A stretch of DNA of 41,639 nucleotides from Pseudomonadota bacterium. GTDB lineage: Bacteria; Pseudomonadota; Gammaproteobacteria; Xanthomonadales; Xanthomonadaceae. Below are positions 9,719 to 18,925 of this stretch, piece by piece. The notes beneath the pieces are model-generated. The model searched no databases, had not been told where the DNA came from, and saw only the letters and a list, made by a program, of their open reading frames with translations. Within the stretch, counting starts at the first letter, position 1; each line of letters starts with the position of its first letter. The translations under genes and the position numbers were made by a program. The stretch is taken from NCBI GenBank assembly GCA_963205445.1, contig CAUJJG010000024.1:1-41639 (forward strand), given 5' to 3'.

Positions 9719-11014
9719 TCAGGCCAGCGCCTCCCAGCGCGTGCGCAGCAGATCCAGCTGCAGGTCGGCCGCCGCGCCAGGGGAGGTGCGTGCGGCCAGT
9801 GACCCTTCCGGCGTGCGGCCCTGCCCGGCGCGGTCGGCGCTGGCGGCTGCGGCCTTGTAGGCCTCGCGGAACGGCACTCCGGCGATCGCCGCTTCCACCG
9901 CGACGTCGGTGGCGTACATCCCCGAATCGATCGCCGCGCGCAGTTGCTCTTCGCGCCAGTCGAGGTTGGACAGCAGCGCCGGCAGCAGCTCCAGCGCCGC
10001 AAGGCCACGGGAAAAGCCGTGGAAGATCGCGCCCTTGCTGGCCTGCAGGTCGCGCTGGTAGCCCGAGGGCAGCGACAGCAGCTGCTCGATCTCGGTGCGC
10101 GCGGCGGCCACCGACGCATGGGTGGCGCGCATCAGCTCGATCACATCGGGGTTGCGCTTGTTCGGCATGATCGAACTGCCGGTGGTGTACTGCGCCGGCA
10201 GCGCGACAAAACCGAATTCGGCGCTGGTGTACAGCGACAGATCCCAAGCGAGCCGGCGCAGGTCCAAGGTCGCCCCGCCGAGGGCTTCCAGCGCGGCCAG
10301 CTCGAACTTGCCGCGCGAAAGCTGGGCGTAGATCGGCGACACCTGCAGCCGCGCAAAGCCCAGCGCGGCGGTGGTGTGTTCGCGGTCCAGCGGCAGGTTC
10401 ACGCCATAGCCGGCGGCGGTGCCCAGCGGATTGCAGTCGACCAATTTCACGGTATCGAGCGCGCGCACGGCGTTGTCGATGAAAGCTTCCGCCCAGCCCG
10501 CCCACCACATGCCCGCCGACGAGACGACGGCGCGCTGGATATGGGTATAGCCGGGCAGCGGCAGTGCTTTCTCCGCCTCGGCGCGATCCAGCGCGACCTT
10601 GGCGGTCTCGCGCGACAGCGCGGCGACCCGCGCCAGCTGTTCCTTCAGCCACAGCCTCGTTGCGACCAAGATCTGATCGTTGCGGCTGCGGCCGGTGTGG
10701 ATCTTGCGGCCGGCATCGCCCAGGCGCTCGGTCAGCCGCGCCTCGATCGCCGAATGACAATCTTCAAAGCGCTCGTCCAGCACGAAGGCGCCGCTGCGGA
10801 AATCCTCGGCCAATGCCGCCAGCTCGCGCTTGAGCCCGGCCAGCTCGTCGGCGCTCAGGATGCCGATGTGCTGCAGGCCTTCGGCGTGCGCGGTGCTGGC
10901 GGTGATGTCGTGCAGGAAGAACTCGCGGTCGAGGATCACGTCGTCGCCGGCGAGGAAGCGCTGGATCTGCGCGTCCACGGCCACGCCGGGTTTTTGCCAA
11001 AGCAGGTCAGACAT
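9719..11014 (-). CDS. argH: Argininosuccinate lyase
   Basis: ArgH cleaves argininosuccinate to arginine and fumarate, the last step of arginine synthesis. The protein is 431 aa, slightly shorter than the roughly 460 aa of E. coli ArgH. The fumarase/aspartase superfamily signature is [12 protein letters not shown]. Other family motifs are present: [30 protein letters not shown], with the HTGRSRND substrate loop, and [14 protein letters not shown] with the TH pair. The ATG at 11014 has GGAG 7 bases upstream. It lies 48 bases after argC; that gap contains a small GC hairpin (11040-11053). Confidence 0.96.
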   Translation of the reverse strand: MSDLLWQKPGVAVDAQIQRFLAGDDVILDREFFLHDITASTAHAEGLQHIGILSADELAGLKRELAALAEDFRSGAFVLDERFEDCHSAIEARLTERLGDAGRKIHTGRSRNDQILVATRLWLKEQLARVAALSRETAKVALDRAEAEKALPLPGYTHIQRAVVSSAGMWWAGWAEAFIDNAVRALDTVKLVDCNPLGTAAGYGVNLPLDREHTTAALGFARLQVSPIYAQLSRGKFELAALEALGGATLDLRRLAWDLSLYTSAEFGFVALPAQYTTGSSIMPNKRNPDVIELMRATHASVAAARTEIEQLLSLPSGYQRDLQASKGAIFHGFSRGLAALELLPALLSNLDWREEQLRAAIDSGMYATDVAVEAAIAGVPFREAYKAAAASADRAGQGRTPEGSLAARTSPGAAADLQLDLLRTRWEALA

Positions 11015-11039
11015 CGAAAGCTCCAGAAGGGAAAGCCCC

Positions 11040-11053
11040 TCCCCCGTAGGGGA
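11040..11053 (-). other. Small intercistronic hairpin between argC and argH
   Basis: On the minus strand TCCCC, loop TACG, GGGGA forms a perfect 5-bp GC-rich stem in the 48-base argC-argH gap, the largest gap inside the operon apart from the two beside argG. There is no T-tract, so it is not a good terminator. It might affect mRNA stability or be a REP-like remnant; the evidence is weak. Confidence 0.25.
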
Positions 11054-11062
11054 TGGGAAACA

Positions 11063-12013
11063 TCAAAGCGGAATCCCGGCCAGTTCGTCCAAACCAAAGG
11101 CCATGTTGAGATTCTGCAGCGCCTGCGTGGCCGCACCTTTCAGCAGATTGTCCTCGGTTGCCACCACCACCAGACGCCGGCCATCGGCGCTCAAGGTGAA
11201 ACCACCGATCTCGACATGGTGCTTGCCGGCAATCCGCGACACCCACGGCGCGTCGTCCTGCACCTGCACCAGCGGCTCGTCCGCATAACGTCCGCGATAC
11301 CGTGCCAGCACTTCATCACGATCGAACGCGATGGACAGGTGCATGTTGGTGGTCATGGTGATGCCACGAAAATGCGGCGCGACATGCGGCATGAACTCCA
11401 CCGGGTGCTGCAACTGGTGCGGCACCTCGCGCTCGTGGATATGGCCGGTGAGTGCGTACGGCATCAGATTGTCGTGCAGCAGCGCAACGTTGTTTTTGTC
11501 CGATGGCGTAGTGCCGGCGCCGGAATAGCCGGACACCCCGAAACATTGCACCGGCCCGTCCAGCACGTTCAGCATCGGCGCGATGGAGAGCTGCATCGCG
11601 GTGGCATAGCAGCCGGGGTTGCTGATTCGCTTTTGCCCTGCGTAGCGGCCGCGGGTCAGCTCCGGCAGGCCGTAGTACCAACTCGGATCGAAACGGTAGT
11701 CGGCAGACAGATCGACGAAGACAGGATCGACCCCGGCCACATCAAAGGCCGCCACGATCGCGCCGGCCTTGCCATTGGGCAGGGCCAGCACCACCGCGTC
11801 CGCGCCCAGTGTCGGCAGCTCCTCGTGAGACGGATTGCAATAACGCAGTTCGCCCGCGTAGGCCGGGTTGTGTTCAGCCACGCGCTGGCCATCCAGTTCA
11901 CGCGAGGTGACGAAGGCTAGGTCGAAGCGCGGGTGGCCGGCGATCAGCTTGATCAATTCCGAGCCGGTATGCCCGCGCGCGCCGACCAAGCCAACCTTGA
12001 TCGCAGCGCTCAT
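11063..12013 (-). CDS. argC: N-acetyl-gamma-glutamyl-phosphate reductase
   Basis: ArgC reduces N-acetylglutamyl phosphate to the semialdehyde with NADPH, the third step of arginine synthesis. The 316-aa protein opens with a Rossmann nucleotide-binding segment ([20 protein letters not shown]) and carries the active-site Cys in [19 protein letters not shown]. The family segment [16 protein letters not shown] is also present. The ATG at 12013 is preceded by GGAGG 7 bases upstream, an excellent ribosome site, and overlaps the stop of the preceding kinase/synthase gene (ATGA). An in-frame extension upstream of this ATG exists but lies inside that gene and is not expected to be used. Confidence 0.96.
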   Translation of the reverse strand: MSAAIKVGLVGARGHTGSELIKLIAGHPRFDLAFVTSRELDGQRVAEHNPAYAGELRYCNPSHEELPTLGADAVVLALPNGKAGAIVAAFDVAGVDPVFVDLSADYRFDPSWYYGLPELTRGRYAGQKRISNPGCYATAMQLSIAPMLNVLDGPVQCFGVSGYSGAGTTPSDKNNVALLHDNLMPYALTGHIHEREVPHQLQHPVEFMPHVAPHFRGITMTTNMHLSIAFDRDEVLARYRGRYADEPLVQVQDDAPWVSRIAGKHHVEIGGFTLSADGRRLVVVATEDNLLKGAATQALQNLNMAFGLDELAGIPL

Positions 12014-13356
12014 TTCGGTTCCTCCAGCGTCGCCCGCCGCTGCCCGCACAGCGCCACATAGCGCTCGATCTGTTCAAAGCTGGCCGGCCCGTACCAGTAC
12101 ACCTTCCATTTGTCCTGCTTGATGCAGCCGTCGGACTCGGCGTAATAGAACGGGTTGACCGCATTGCCATGGCGCGAGCGCCAGAACAGCGTCGGGTTCT
12201 GCTCCCGCATCACCTGCCAGACCGCACGCCCCAGCCCTTCGCCCTGGGCGTCCTCCAGCACGGCAAACTTGTCGAGGTAGATGCCAGCCGCTTCCTTCGT
12301 CAGGATGACCGCAGCGCGGTAGTTCTCGCTGACGTAGGCGCGGTGCAATGCGGTGGTTTCAAAGTAATCCGGCAGCAATTTGCGGCCGAATGCAGAATCG
12401 ATCAGGCCGCGCAACCGCGGCAGGTCGAATTCATTCCAGTCCGTGCCTTCCAGCACGCGCTCACCGCGCCGCACCAGTGTGCCCGAACCCTTGTGGGTGA
12501 ACAGCTCCTTGGCCAGCTCGTCAGGCCGGGTAATCGATACTGAAGATGCCTGCGGCAGGCCGTCCAGCAGGTCTTTGATCTGTTCGATCTTCACCCGCAT
12601 GCCGCCTTCGATCCACGGCTGCTGCATCAGGTGGTCGTACTCGGTGGACAAGTTGATCGAGTCGATCACTTTCCCGTCCGCATCCAGCAGCCCGCCGGTG
12701 CCGGTGAGGAAGACGATCTTGTACGGCTGCAAGACCTGCACCAGCTCGTTGGCGGCAAAGTCGGCGTTGACGTTGAGGATCTGCCCGCCGACGGTTTCGC
12801 CCAAGGAGGCGATCACCGGGATCGAGCCGGATTGCAGGCTGGCCTGAATCGGTGCCAGATCCACGCGTTTGACTTCACCGACCAAGCCGAAGCGTTCGCG
12901 ATCCAGATAGTCGGCTTCGAACACCCCGGACACGATGGAAGTAGCGCGGGCGTCGGCCGCCTGCAGGGCTTCCACCAGCTTCAGATTTTGCGCGTGGAAG
13001 ACCCGGCGCACGATGGCCAGCGCCTCCGGCGAGGTCACGCGCAGGCCGTCGATGGTTTTTTTCTCGATGCCGGCGGCGGACAGCTCCATGTCCAGCTGCG
13101 GGCCGGCGCCGTGGATGACGATCGGGGTCAGGCCGACGTCCTGCAGAAAGGCCAGCGAGGACACCAGCGCGTCGAGGTCGTCGCGCAGCACCGCGCCGCC
13201 AACCTTGACCACGGCAAAGCGCGCGGCGTCGAGCTGGGAGAAGCGCTTGAGGTACTGCGAAATTTCCTTGGCGCTGCCCATGCTGGACAGCAGCCGCACG
13301 ATGGTCTGGCGGGTTTGCGGGTCGTGTACTGCGTGCGGGGAGAGGATCGGGGTCAC
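12010..13356 (-). CDS. argB: Bifunctional N-acetylglutamate kinase/synthase (NAGS-K)
   Basis: This 448-aa fusion supplies both the first step (acetyl-CoA plus glutamate to N-acetylglutamate) and the second (its phosphorylation) of arginine synthesis. Residues of about 40-290 are an amino-acid-kinase domain ([67 protein letters not shown]). Residues of about 300-448 are a vertebrate-type GNAT synthase domain ([19 protein letters not shown], then [22 protein letters not shown] and KVYWYG). This arrangement is known from Xanthomonas NAGS-K and explains why no separate argA is present. The start is a GTG at 13356 without a strong ribosome site, 6 bases from the argE' stop, so coupling is likely. 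Arginine inhibition of the synthase domain is known for the family and is not visible in the sequence. Confidence 0.95.
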   Translation of the reverse strand: MTPILSPHAVHDPQTRQTIVRLLSSMGSAKEISQYLKRFSQLDAARFAVVKVGGAVLRDDLDALVSSLAFLQDVGLTPIVIHGAGPQLDMELSAAGIEKKTIDGLRVTSPEALAIVRRVFHAQNLKLVEALQAADARATSIVSGVFEADYLDRERFGLVGEVKRVDLAPIQASLQSGSIPVIASLGETVGGQILNVNADFAANELVQVLQPYKIVFLTGTGGLLDADGKVIDSINLSTEYDHLMQQPWIEGGMRVKIEQIKDLLDGLPQASSVSITRPDELAKELFTHKGSGTLVRRGERVLEGTDWNEFDLPRLRGLIDSAFGRKLLPDYFETTALHRAYVSENYRAAVILTKEAAGIYLDKFAVLEDAQGEGLGRAVWQVMREQNPTLFWRSRHGNAVNPFYYAESDGCIKQDKWKVYWYGPASFEQIERYVALCGQRRATLEEPK

Positions 13357-13362
13357 GGTGGT

Positions 13363-14463
13363 TCAGCTTCCAGGCGTGTTGTTTTGAAGCAGGCGGGTGA
13401 TGGAGTCGGCGTAGCGCTGCAGCTGCGCAAGCGCCACCCACTCGTCGGCGGTATGGGCTTGGGCGATGTCGCCGGGGCCATAGACGAAGGTGGTCAGGCC
13501 GGCCTGTGAGAACAGCGAGGCTTCAGTCCAGAAATCGACGGCGTTGCCAATTGGCAGGCCCAGCTCACCGGCCAGCGCACTCGCCGCCTGCCGACGCTGC
13601 TCGGCATAGGCCACGTCGCCGGCCGGCAGGGACGGGCCGCGGAAGGTTTCCTCGTAGCGCTCCAACACGCCGACGGAAGCACAGGCACCGAAGCGCGCAT
13701 GCAACACGTCGATGTCCTGCGAGGGCAGCGGTCGGAAACCGAAGCGCACCTCGGCGCTGGGCGCGATCACATTGGCCTTGATTCCGCCTTCCACCTTGCC
13801 GATGTTGAAGCGCAGCCCCGACAGGCCGCCGAACTGGCTGCCGGCCTCGGCCTCCACCAGATCCAGCGCGCGGCTGCCCCAGCGCATCGCCTGATGCAGC
13901 GCACTGGCCTGCAGCGCGTTCGCGCTCGAAGCATGCCCGGCCTCGCCCTTGAACTTCAGCAACACCGAGCTGATGCCACGGTGCGCCAGCACCGCTTCGC
14001 AGCGCGTGGGCTCGGCGATGATGGCCTCGGAAAACCCGTGATCACGCCCCAGGAAGGCGGCAATGCAGCGCGGGTCGTTGGCTTCCTCATCACTGGAGAA
14101 CAGGAAGGCGGCATCGCCGGACGTCGCGTTGGCCGCAGCCATCAGGCCGGCTGCCGCACCCTTGATGTCGCAGGCGCCAAGCCCAATCGCACGGTCGGCG
14201 GTGATCCGCAACCTGTGCGGGTCAGCGCTCCACGCAGCGGACGACGGCACCGTATCCAGATGCACATTGAACACCCGCCTCGGCGCGCCGCGTACCGCCA
14301 GCAGCGAGACTGCGCCATCGCCGTGATCGACCACCTCGCAGACGAAGCCCGGCAGCTGGGCGCGGATGTAATCGAAGATCCCACCGGTAGTGATCAGCCG
14401 CGGCGGATTTCGGGTGTCGAACGCAACCAGCGCTTCGAGATGGGCTAGAACCTGATTCAACAT
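13363..14463 (-). CDS. argE': N-acetyl-L-citrulline deacetylase (ArgE-like M20 enzyme)
   Basis: This dinuclear zinc hydrolase of the M20/ArgE family is 366 aa long. Metal-site motifs are visible: NVHLDTVP, GACDIKGAAAGLMAAA, and SSDEEANDPR with the catalytic and ligand Glu pair; the dimerisation-domain segment GEAGHASSANALQ follows. In Xanthomonas the enzyme in this position removes acetate from N-acetylcitrulline rather than N-acetylornithine. The adjacent acetylornithine carbamoyltransferase implies the same here. Specificity is therefore inferred from context, not from residues. The ATG is at 14463, 13 bases past the argG stop. Confidence 0.92.
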   Translation of the reverse strand: MLNQVLAHLEALVAFDTRNPPRLITTGGIFDYIRAQLPGFVCEVVDHGDGAVSLLAVRGAPRRVFNVHLDTVPSSAAWSADPHRLRITADRAIGLGACDIKGAAAGLMAAANATSGDAAFLFSSDEEANDPRCIAAFLGRDHGFSEAIIAEPTRCEAVLAHRGISSVLLKFKGEAGHASSANALQASALHQAMRWGSRALDLVEAEAGSQFGGLSGLRFNIGKVEGGIKANVIAPSAEVRFGFRPLPSQDIDVLHARFGACASVGVLERYEETFRGPSLPAGDVAYAEQRRQAASALAGELGLPIGNAVDFWTEASLFSQAGLTTFVYGPGDIAQAHTADEWVALAQLQRYADSITRLLQNNTPGS

Positions 14464-14476
14464 GGCGCGGCTTGGC

Positions 14477-15682
14477 TCACTGGTTCACTTCGGCCCACAG
14501 CGTGCTGCTCATGCCGAACAGCTTGATGAAGCCCTCGGCCTCCTCCACGCCCCAATCCGCCGACTGCGCATAGGTCGCGCCCTTGGCGTTCAGGATATGC
14601 GGCGAGCGCACGGCAATGGCATCGACGCGGCCTCCGTTGGTGCGCAACACCACCTCGCCGTTGACCTTGGCCTGCGACGAGGCGAGAAAGGCTTCCAGAT
14701 CGCGCTTGAGCGGGTCGTGGTAGAAGCCTTCGTAGACCAGCTCCACCCACTTGCGCGCAACCTCGGGCTTGAAACGGTTCTGCTGCTTGGTCAGCACCGC
14801 CTCTTCCAGCGCACGGTGGGCGACCAGCAGCGCGGTCAGGCCCGGCGCCTCGAACACGATCCGCCCCTTCAGGCCGATGGTGGTGTCGCCGGTGTACATG
14901 CCGCGGCCGACGCCGTACTGGGCGAACATGGTGTTGAGTTTGGCGAGGATGGTCTCGCCCGGCAGCGCGTGGCCATCCAGCGCCACCGCCTCGCCGGCGA
15001 CGAAGCGCAGGCTCACTTCCATGGCCTCGGCCGGCCACTGCTCGCGGCGCGCGCACCAGCCGCGCGCACCTTCACCTGGCGCTTCCCAGCTGTCGATCTC
15101 GCCGCCGGACATGGTGACGCCCAGCAGGTTCTCGTTGATGGTGTAGGCCTTCTGCTTGGCGCGCACGCCAAAGCCGCGCTCTTCCAGATAGGCCTGCTCA
15201 TAGGCGCGGGTCTGGGTGTGCTGCTTCTGGATCTCGCGAATCGGCGCGACGATGCGATAGCTGCCCTGCGACTTCACCGCCAGGTCAAAGCGCACCTGGT
15301 CATTGCCCATGCCGGTGCAGCCATGCGCAATCGCATTGGTGCCCAGCTCGGCGGCACGCGCCAACGAGGCATCGACGATCAGGTAGCGGTCGGAGACCAG
15401 CAGCGGGTATTGGCCCTGGTAGCCCTCGCCGGCGTGGACGAAGGGCTTGACGAAATCGCGCCAAAGCGCCGCGCCGCCGTCGATGGTGACGTGCGAGGCC
15501 ACGCCCAGCTCGGCCGCGCGCGCCTCGATGGTGGCGCGCTCCTCGGCGCTGACGCCGCCGGTATCGGCGAACACGGTATGCACGTTCCAACCCTGTTCCT
15601 TCAGATAGGGCACGCAGAAGCTGGTGTCGAGGCCGCCGGAGAAGGCCAGCACGATGTCGCGGGAGTCGTTGGGAGAGGTCAT
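14477..15682 (-). CDS. argG: Argininosuccinate synthase
   Basis: ArgG joins citrulline and aspartate with ATP to give argininosuccinate. The 401-aa protein begins with the PP-loop motif ([21 protein letters not shown]). Conserved blocks follow: [23 protein letters not shown]-like [19 protein letters not shown], and [27 protein letters not shown]. The sequence is of the shorter argG type found in Xanthomonas. It is the second structural gene of the operon, between argF' (46-base gap) and argE'. Confidence 0.96.
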   Translation of the reverse strand: MTSPNDSRDIVLAFSGGLDTSFCVPYLKEQGWNVHTVFADTGGVSAEERATIEARAAELGVASHVTIDGGAALWRDFVKPFVHAGEGYQGQYPLLVSDRYLIVDASLARAAELGTNAIAHGCTGMGNDQVRFDLAVKSQGSYRIVAPIREIQKQHTQTRAYEQAYLEERGFGVRAKQKAYTINENLLGVTMSGGEIDSWEAPGEGARGWCARREQWPAEAMEVSLRFVAGEAVALDGHALPGETILAKLNTMFAQYGVGRGMYTGDTTIGLKGRIVFEAPGLTALLVAHRALEEAVLTKQQNRFKPEVARKWVELVYEGFYHDPLKRDLEAFLASSQAKVNGEVVLRTNGGRVDAIAVRSPHILNAKGATYAQSADWGVEEAEGFIKLFGMSSTLWAEVNQ

Positions 15683-15728
15683 GTCAGGAATCCGTGGGGG
15701 TCTTTGAAATTATTGGGAAGGCAATGGC

Positions 15729-16733
15729 TCAGCGGCCGATCAGCGCGGCCATGATCGCCTTCTGCACATGCAGGCGGTTTTCGGCTTCGTTGATCGCGAT
15801 GCAGCGCGGCGAGTCCATCACCGCGTCGCTGGCCTTGACGTTGCGGCGCAGCGGCAGGCAGTGCGAGAACACGCCGTCATTGGTCAGCGCCATCTTCGCC
15901 TCGTCGACCATGAAATGCTGGTACTGGTCGCGGATGGGCTTTTCCGGGCCCCAGTTGCCGAAGAACGGCAGCGCGCCCCAGCTCTTGGCGTAGACCACGT
16001 CGGCGCCGGCGTAGGCGCTTTCGATGTCGTGGCTGACGGTCAGCGAGCCGCCGCTTTCGGCCACGTTCTGCTGCGCCCAGCCCATATAGCGCTCGTCCAG
16101 TACGTACTGCTCGGTCGGACAAAGCAGCGTCACGTCCATCCCTAGGCGCGTTGCAATGGTCAGGGCGGAGTTGGCCACCGCGGTGTTCAGCGGCTTGGGG
16201 TGGTAGGTCCAGGTCAGCACGTACTTTTTGCCGCGCAGGTCGCTGGTGCCGAAGTGCTCCTGCAGGGCCAGCGCGTGGGCCAGCTCCTGGCAGGGGTGGG
16301 TGATGGTCTCCATGTTGATCACCGGCACCGGCGAATACTTCGCAAAGGACTTCAGCACCACGTCCTCGCGGTCATAAGCCCAGTCGATGAACTTGGGGAA
16401 GGCGCGCACGCCAATCAGGTCCACATAGCGGCCCAGCACCTGCGCCACTTCCTTGATGTGCTCCTCGGTATCGCCATCCATCACCGTGCCGAGGTTGAAC
16501 TCGATCGGCCAGGCGTCCTTGCCCGGCTGCAGCACGATGGCGTGGCCGCCGAGCTGGAAGGCGCCCAGCTCGAAGCTGGTGCGGGTGCGCATCGACGGAT
16601 TGAAGAACACCAGCGCGATCGAGCGCCCTTTCAGCGCATCCCCCAGCTTCTCGCGCTTGAACACGGCAGCCTGCGCCAGCAGCGCATCCAGCTCGGCACG
16701 GCTGCAATCCTGGGTATTGAGAAAGTGCTTCAT
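15729..16733 (-). CDS. argF': N-acetyl-L-ornithine carbamoyltransferase (AOTCase)
   Basis: The enzyme transfers carbamoyl phosphate to N-acetylornithine, making N-acetylcitrulline; it replaces ornithine carbamoyltransferase in Xanthomonadaceae. The 334-aa protein has the carbamoyl-phosphate motif FFNPSMRTRTSFELGAFQLG and the HPCQELAHALALQ segment. The block LQPGKDAWPIEFNLGTVMDG is, as far as I recall, characteristic of AOTCase rather than OTCase. The C-terminal FSHCLPLRRNVKASDAVMDS is also typical. I chose the ATG at 16733 (MKHFLNTQD) because known AOTCases begin at this point. A TTG at 16748 in frame would add five residues. It is the first gene of the arg-pro operon, 36 bases after a terminator hairpin in the leader, and is probably controlled by that leader. 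Confidence 0.95.
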   Translation of the reverse strand: MKHFLNTQDCSRAELDALLAQAAVFKREKLGDALKGRSIALVFFNPSMRTRTSFELGAFQLGGHAIVLQPGKDAWPIEFNLGTVMDGDTEEHIKEVAQVLGRYVDLIGVRAFPKFIDWAYDREDVVLKSFAKYSPVPVINMETITHPCQELAHALALQEHFGTSDLRGKKYVLTWTYHPKPLNTAVANSALTIATRLGMDVTLLCPTEQYVLDERYMGWAQQNVAESGGSLTVSHDIESAYAGADVVYAKSWGALPFFGNWGPEKPIRDQYQHFMVDEAKMALTNDGVFSHCLPLRRNVKASDAVMDSPRCIAINEAENRLHVQKAIMAALIGR

Positions 16734-16768
16734 CGGTGGGCTCGTCAATGAAAGGAAGTGGAGAAACG

Positions 16769-16797
16769 AAAAAACCCAGCCTGCGGGGCTGGGTTTT
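16769..16797 (-). terminator. Intrinsic terminator in the arg operon leader (candidate attenuator)
   Basis: On the minus strand AAAACCCAGCC, loop CCGCA, GGCTGGGTTTT forms a perfect 11-bp stem, ending in a run of six T. It lies between the 15-codon leader peptide and the first structural gene argF', so it would stop transcription before the operon unless prevented. The leader segment GCTGGGT (16836-16830), which includes the last two leader codons and the first base of the stop codon, is exactly complementary to ACCCAGC in the 5' arm and could act as an antiterminator. Read on the plus strand the hairpin is followed by only four T. An alternative is that it ends the small gene at 16972, 175 bases upstream. 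Confidence 0.75.
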
Positions 16798-16827
16798 CGG
16801 AAATGTGACGCAGCAGTGCGCTCCGGG

Positions 16828-16875
16828 TTACCCAGCGAGGATGTGGGGTTCCGGTCGGCGCGCGCGCGACGTCAT
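16828..16875 (-). CDS. Candidate arginine leader peptide (15 aa)
   Basis: The short frame reads MTSRARRPEPHILAG and stops with TAA. Arg codons occupy positions 4, 6 and 7 (CGC, CGC, CGA), three of fifteen and clustered within four codons. A modest ribosome site GGATGG lies 8 bases before the ATG. The stop codon sits in the segment complementary to the terminator arm downstream. A ribosome finishing the peptide would cover that segment and let the terminator form, while one stalled at the Arg codons would leave it free. This is the geometry of his/trp/leu-type attenuation. The function is inference; no protein homologue is expected for a leader peptide. Confidence 0.5.
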   Translation of the reverse strand: MTSRARRPEPHILAG

Positions 16876-16922
16876 GCCGGAGGCCATCCGGGCAGAGTCA
16901 GCGTAGCGCGTGGCGATAGGGG

Positions 16923-16934
16923 CGTTCATGAACG
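16923..16934. promoter_or_regulatory. 12-bp perfect palindrome upstream of the arg leader
   Basis: CGTTCATGAACG is a perfect palindrome 47 bases upstream of the leader-peptide ATG, where the operon promoter is expected. It may be an operator. The half sites are in the opposite orientation to the TGAAT-ATTCA arrangement of ArgR boxes, so ArgR is not indicated. No clear -35/-10 pair stands out around it. Confidence 0.3.
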
Positions 16935-16971
16935 GGGAATGCTCGCACGTTGTGCAATGCAGCGCAAGCGC

Positions 16972-17445
16972 TCAGTCGAAGGGCTGGGGGCTGATCGAAA
17001 TCCGAATACGCAGGCGGTTGCCCGGGTCGCGGTCCATGCGGGTACGGAACTTGCTGCCGCGGTACATGTAGTCGACGTCGTAGGCGATCGTCCGACGAAA
17101 CTCCTTCACCACGGGCTCGGTCCTGCAATTTTCGAGGCCGGCATCGCGCTCCTCGTTCGTCGTCGAACCAGAACCAAGGCGATCGCGCACGGCGTTGACG
17201 ACACGGGAAAGCCGGTTGCCGCGCGCGTCGTCCCGCATGTCGCAGACCCGCTCGGTGCTGGTGGCCCGGAGGATCTGGTAAACGGGACGTACCGCCAACA
17301 CCTGCGCGTAGTCATAGCGTACGTTCTCGACCGGAACCACCGTCTCGCGAGGGGCGGCCTGCGCGGCGGCCGGGCGCGGGCACAGGCCAGCGCAAACCAA
17401 TGCGGCAGCGAGGAACCAGGCAGGGCGCGGACAAAGGCTCGGCAT
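16972..17445 (-). CDS. Small exported protein of unknown function
   Basis: The 157-aa protein has a signal peptide ([20 protein letters not shown]), then [18 protein letters not shown]. The C-terminus reads [24 protein letters not shown] and then [15 protein letters not shown]. This pattern recalls the N- and C-terminal parts of Xanthomonadaceae envelope proteins that normally carry a glycine-zipper (2TM) segment in the middle. Here the middle ([24 protein letters not shown]) has no glycine zipper. Two Cys (in RVCDMRD and ENCRTEP) may form a disulfide. It stands alone, divergent from cysS and upstream of the arg operon leader. Family membership is tentative and the function unknown. Confidence 0.75.
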   Translation of the reverse strand: MPSLCPRPAWFLAAALVCAGLCPRPAAAQAAPRETVVPVENVRYDYAQVLAVRPVYQILRATSTERVCDMRDDARGNRLSRVVNAVRDRLGSGSTTNEERDAGLENCRTEPVVKEFRRTIAYDVDYMYRGSKFRTRMDRDPGNRLRIRISISPQPFD

Positions 17446-17548
17446 GACGAAAGTCTATCGGGTCTGCCATCGAACATCTGAATCGTTGCTGTCGCAGGGT
17501 ATGGAGCCCATCGGCCGCTACAATGGCGTATCCCACGCGTCCGCCATC

Positions 17549-18925
17549 ATGAGCCTGCACCTTTACAACACCCTGAGCCGTCGCCTCGAAGCCTTCCAGC
17601 CACTCGTGGCCAACAGCCCCACGATGTATGTCTGTGGCCCCACCGTCTACAACTTCGTGCATATCGGCAATGCCCGCGGGCCGGTAGTCTTCGGCGTGCT
17701 GGCCGCCCTGCTCCGCCGCCGTCATGGTGGCCTGCGGTACGCCCGCAACATCACCGACGTGGACGACAAGATCAATCAGGCCGCCAAGGATCTGGGTACG
17801 CCCATCTCCGCCATCACCGACAAGTATGCGGCGGCGTATCGCGATGACATGGCCCGGCTTGGCGTCAGCGGCGTATTCGCGCCCGACATCGAGCCGGAAG
17901 CCACCAAGCATATCGACCAGATCATCGCGATGGTTGAGCGCCTGATCCGCGATGGGCACGCTTATGCCGCCGAGGGCCATGTGCTGTTTTCGGTCGCCAG
18001 TTTCGAAGGCTATGGCAAGCTTTCGCGGCGCGATACCGACGAGATGCTGGCCGGCGCCCGCATCGAGGTGGCGCCTTACAAGCGCGACCCCGGCGATTTC
18101 GTGCTGTGGAAGCCGTCGACCGACGACCTGCCCGGCTGGGATTCGCCCTGGGGCCGCGGCCGCCCCGGCTGGCACATCGAATGCTCGGCGATGGCTGAAG
18201 CCCATCTGGGCCCGACCATCGACATTCACGCCGGCGGCGTGGACCTGCAGGTCCCGCACCATGAGAATGAAGTGGCGCAAAGCGAGTGTGCCCACGGCGG
18301 TGCCCCCTTTGCGCGCTGGTGGCTGCACAACGGCATGCTGAACTTTGGCGGCGCCAAGATGGCCAAGTCGGTGGGCAACATCCAGCGCGTGCACGATCTG
18401 GTGCGCCAGCACCCACCGGAAGCCCTGCGCTACGCCCTGCTCTCGGCCCATTACCGGCAACCGTTGGAATGGAGCGATGGCCTGATTGAACAGAGCGTGC
18501 GCACCCTGGATCGCCTCTACGGCACCTTGCGGGATCTGGTCGATGTCACTACGGAAGTGACCATCCCCGCCAGCATCGAAGCGGCACTGGACGACGACCT
18601 CAACACCCCGGCGGCACTGGCAGAGATCGCCCGCATTGCCGGCGAAGCGCGCAAGGCCACAAACACTGCGGACAAGGCCGCGCTCAAGGCGCAGCTGCTG
18701 GGTGCCGGCCAGGTGCTGGGCCTGCTGCAGCAGGCGCCGGCAGATTGGTTTGCCCGCGGCGCGTCCGGCGAAGACGATGCCCGTATCCAAGCCCTGGTGG
18801 ACGAACGGGCAGCGGCCAAAAAAGCCCGTGATTTCGCCCGCGCCGACGCCCTCCGCGACCAGCTGGCCGCGGAAAGCATCCTGCTCGAGGACACGCCGCA
18901 GGGCGTGCGCTGGAAGCGCGCATGA
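17549..18925 (+). CDS. cysS: Cysteinyl-tRNA synthetase
   Basis: CysS charges tRNA-Cys. The 458-aa class I synthetase shows the zinc ligand region [10 protein letters not shown] (C29), the HIGN signature at 38-41, [14 protein letters not shown] and the HHENE zinc site. The second signature reads KMAKS (K270 to S274) instead of KMSKS, a tolerated variant. The ATG at 17549 gives the standard N-terminus [12 protein letters not shown]. No Shine-Dalgarno is visible, but a TACAAT -10-like box at 17519-17524 suggests a short leader. Its stop overlaps the start of the sufE-like gene (ATGA). Confidence 0.96.
   Translation: MSLHLYNTLSRRLEAFQPLVANSPTMYVCGPTVYNFVHIGNARGPVVFGVLAALLRRRHGGLRYARNITDVDDKINQAAKDLGTPISAITDKYAAAYRDDMARLGVSGVFAPDIEPEATKHIDQIIAMVERLIRDGHAYAAEGHVLFSVASFEGYGKLSRRDTDEMLAGARIEVAPYKRDPGDFVLWKPSTDDLPGWDSPWGRGRPGWHIECSAMAEAHLGPTIDIHAGGVDLQVPHHENEVAQSECAHGGAPFARWWLHNGMLNFGGAKMAKSVGNIQRVHDLVRQHPPEALRYALLSAHYRQPLEWSDGLIEQSVRTLDRLYGTLRDLVDVTTEVTIPASIEAALDDDLNTPAALAEIARIAGEARKATNTADKAALKAQLLGAGQVLGLLQQAPADWFARGASGEDDARIQALVDERAAAKKARDFARADALRDQLAAESILLEDTPQGVRWKRA

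Noticed and set aside
8611-10170. Long plus-strand open frame opposite proB and argH
   Set aside because: Antisense shadow caused by GC-rich codon use; proB and argH are unmistakable.
11040-11053. GTAG-containing hairpin between argC and argH as a SMAG/REP element
   Set aside because: Only a 5-bp stem, single copy in the window, no longer conserved arms visible.
16923-16934. Palindrome as an ArgR box
   Set aside because: ArgR half sites are TGAAT...ATTCA; here TTCA precedes TGAA, and the flanks are GC-rich.
18356-18370. KMAKS in place of KMSKS in cysteinyl-tRNA synthetase as a defect
   Set aside because: KMAKS is a tolerated variant of this motif in class I synthetases; all other catalytic and zinc residues are intact.
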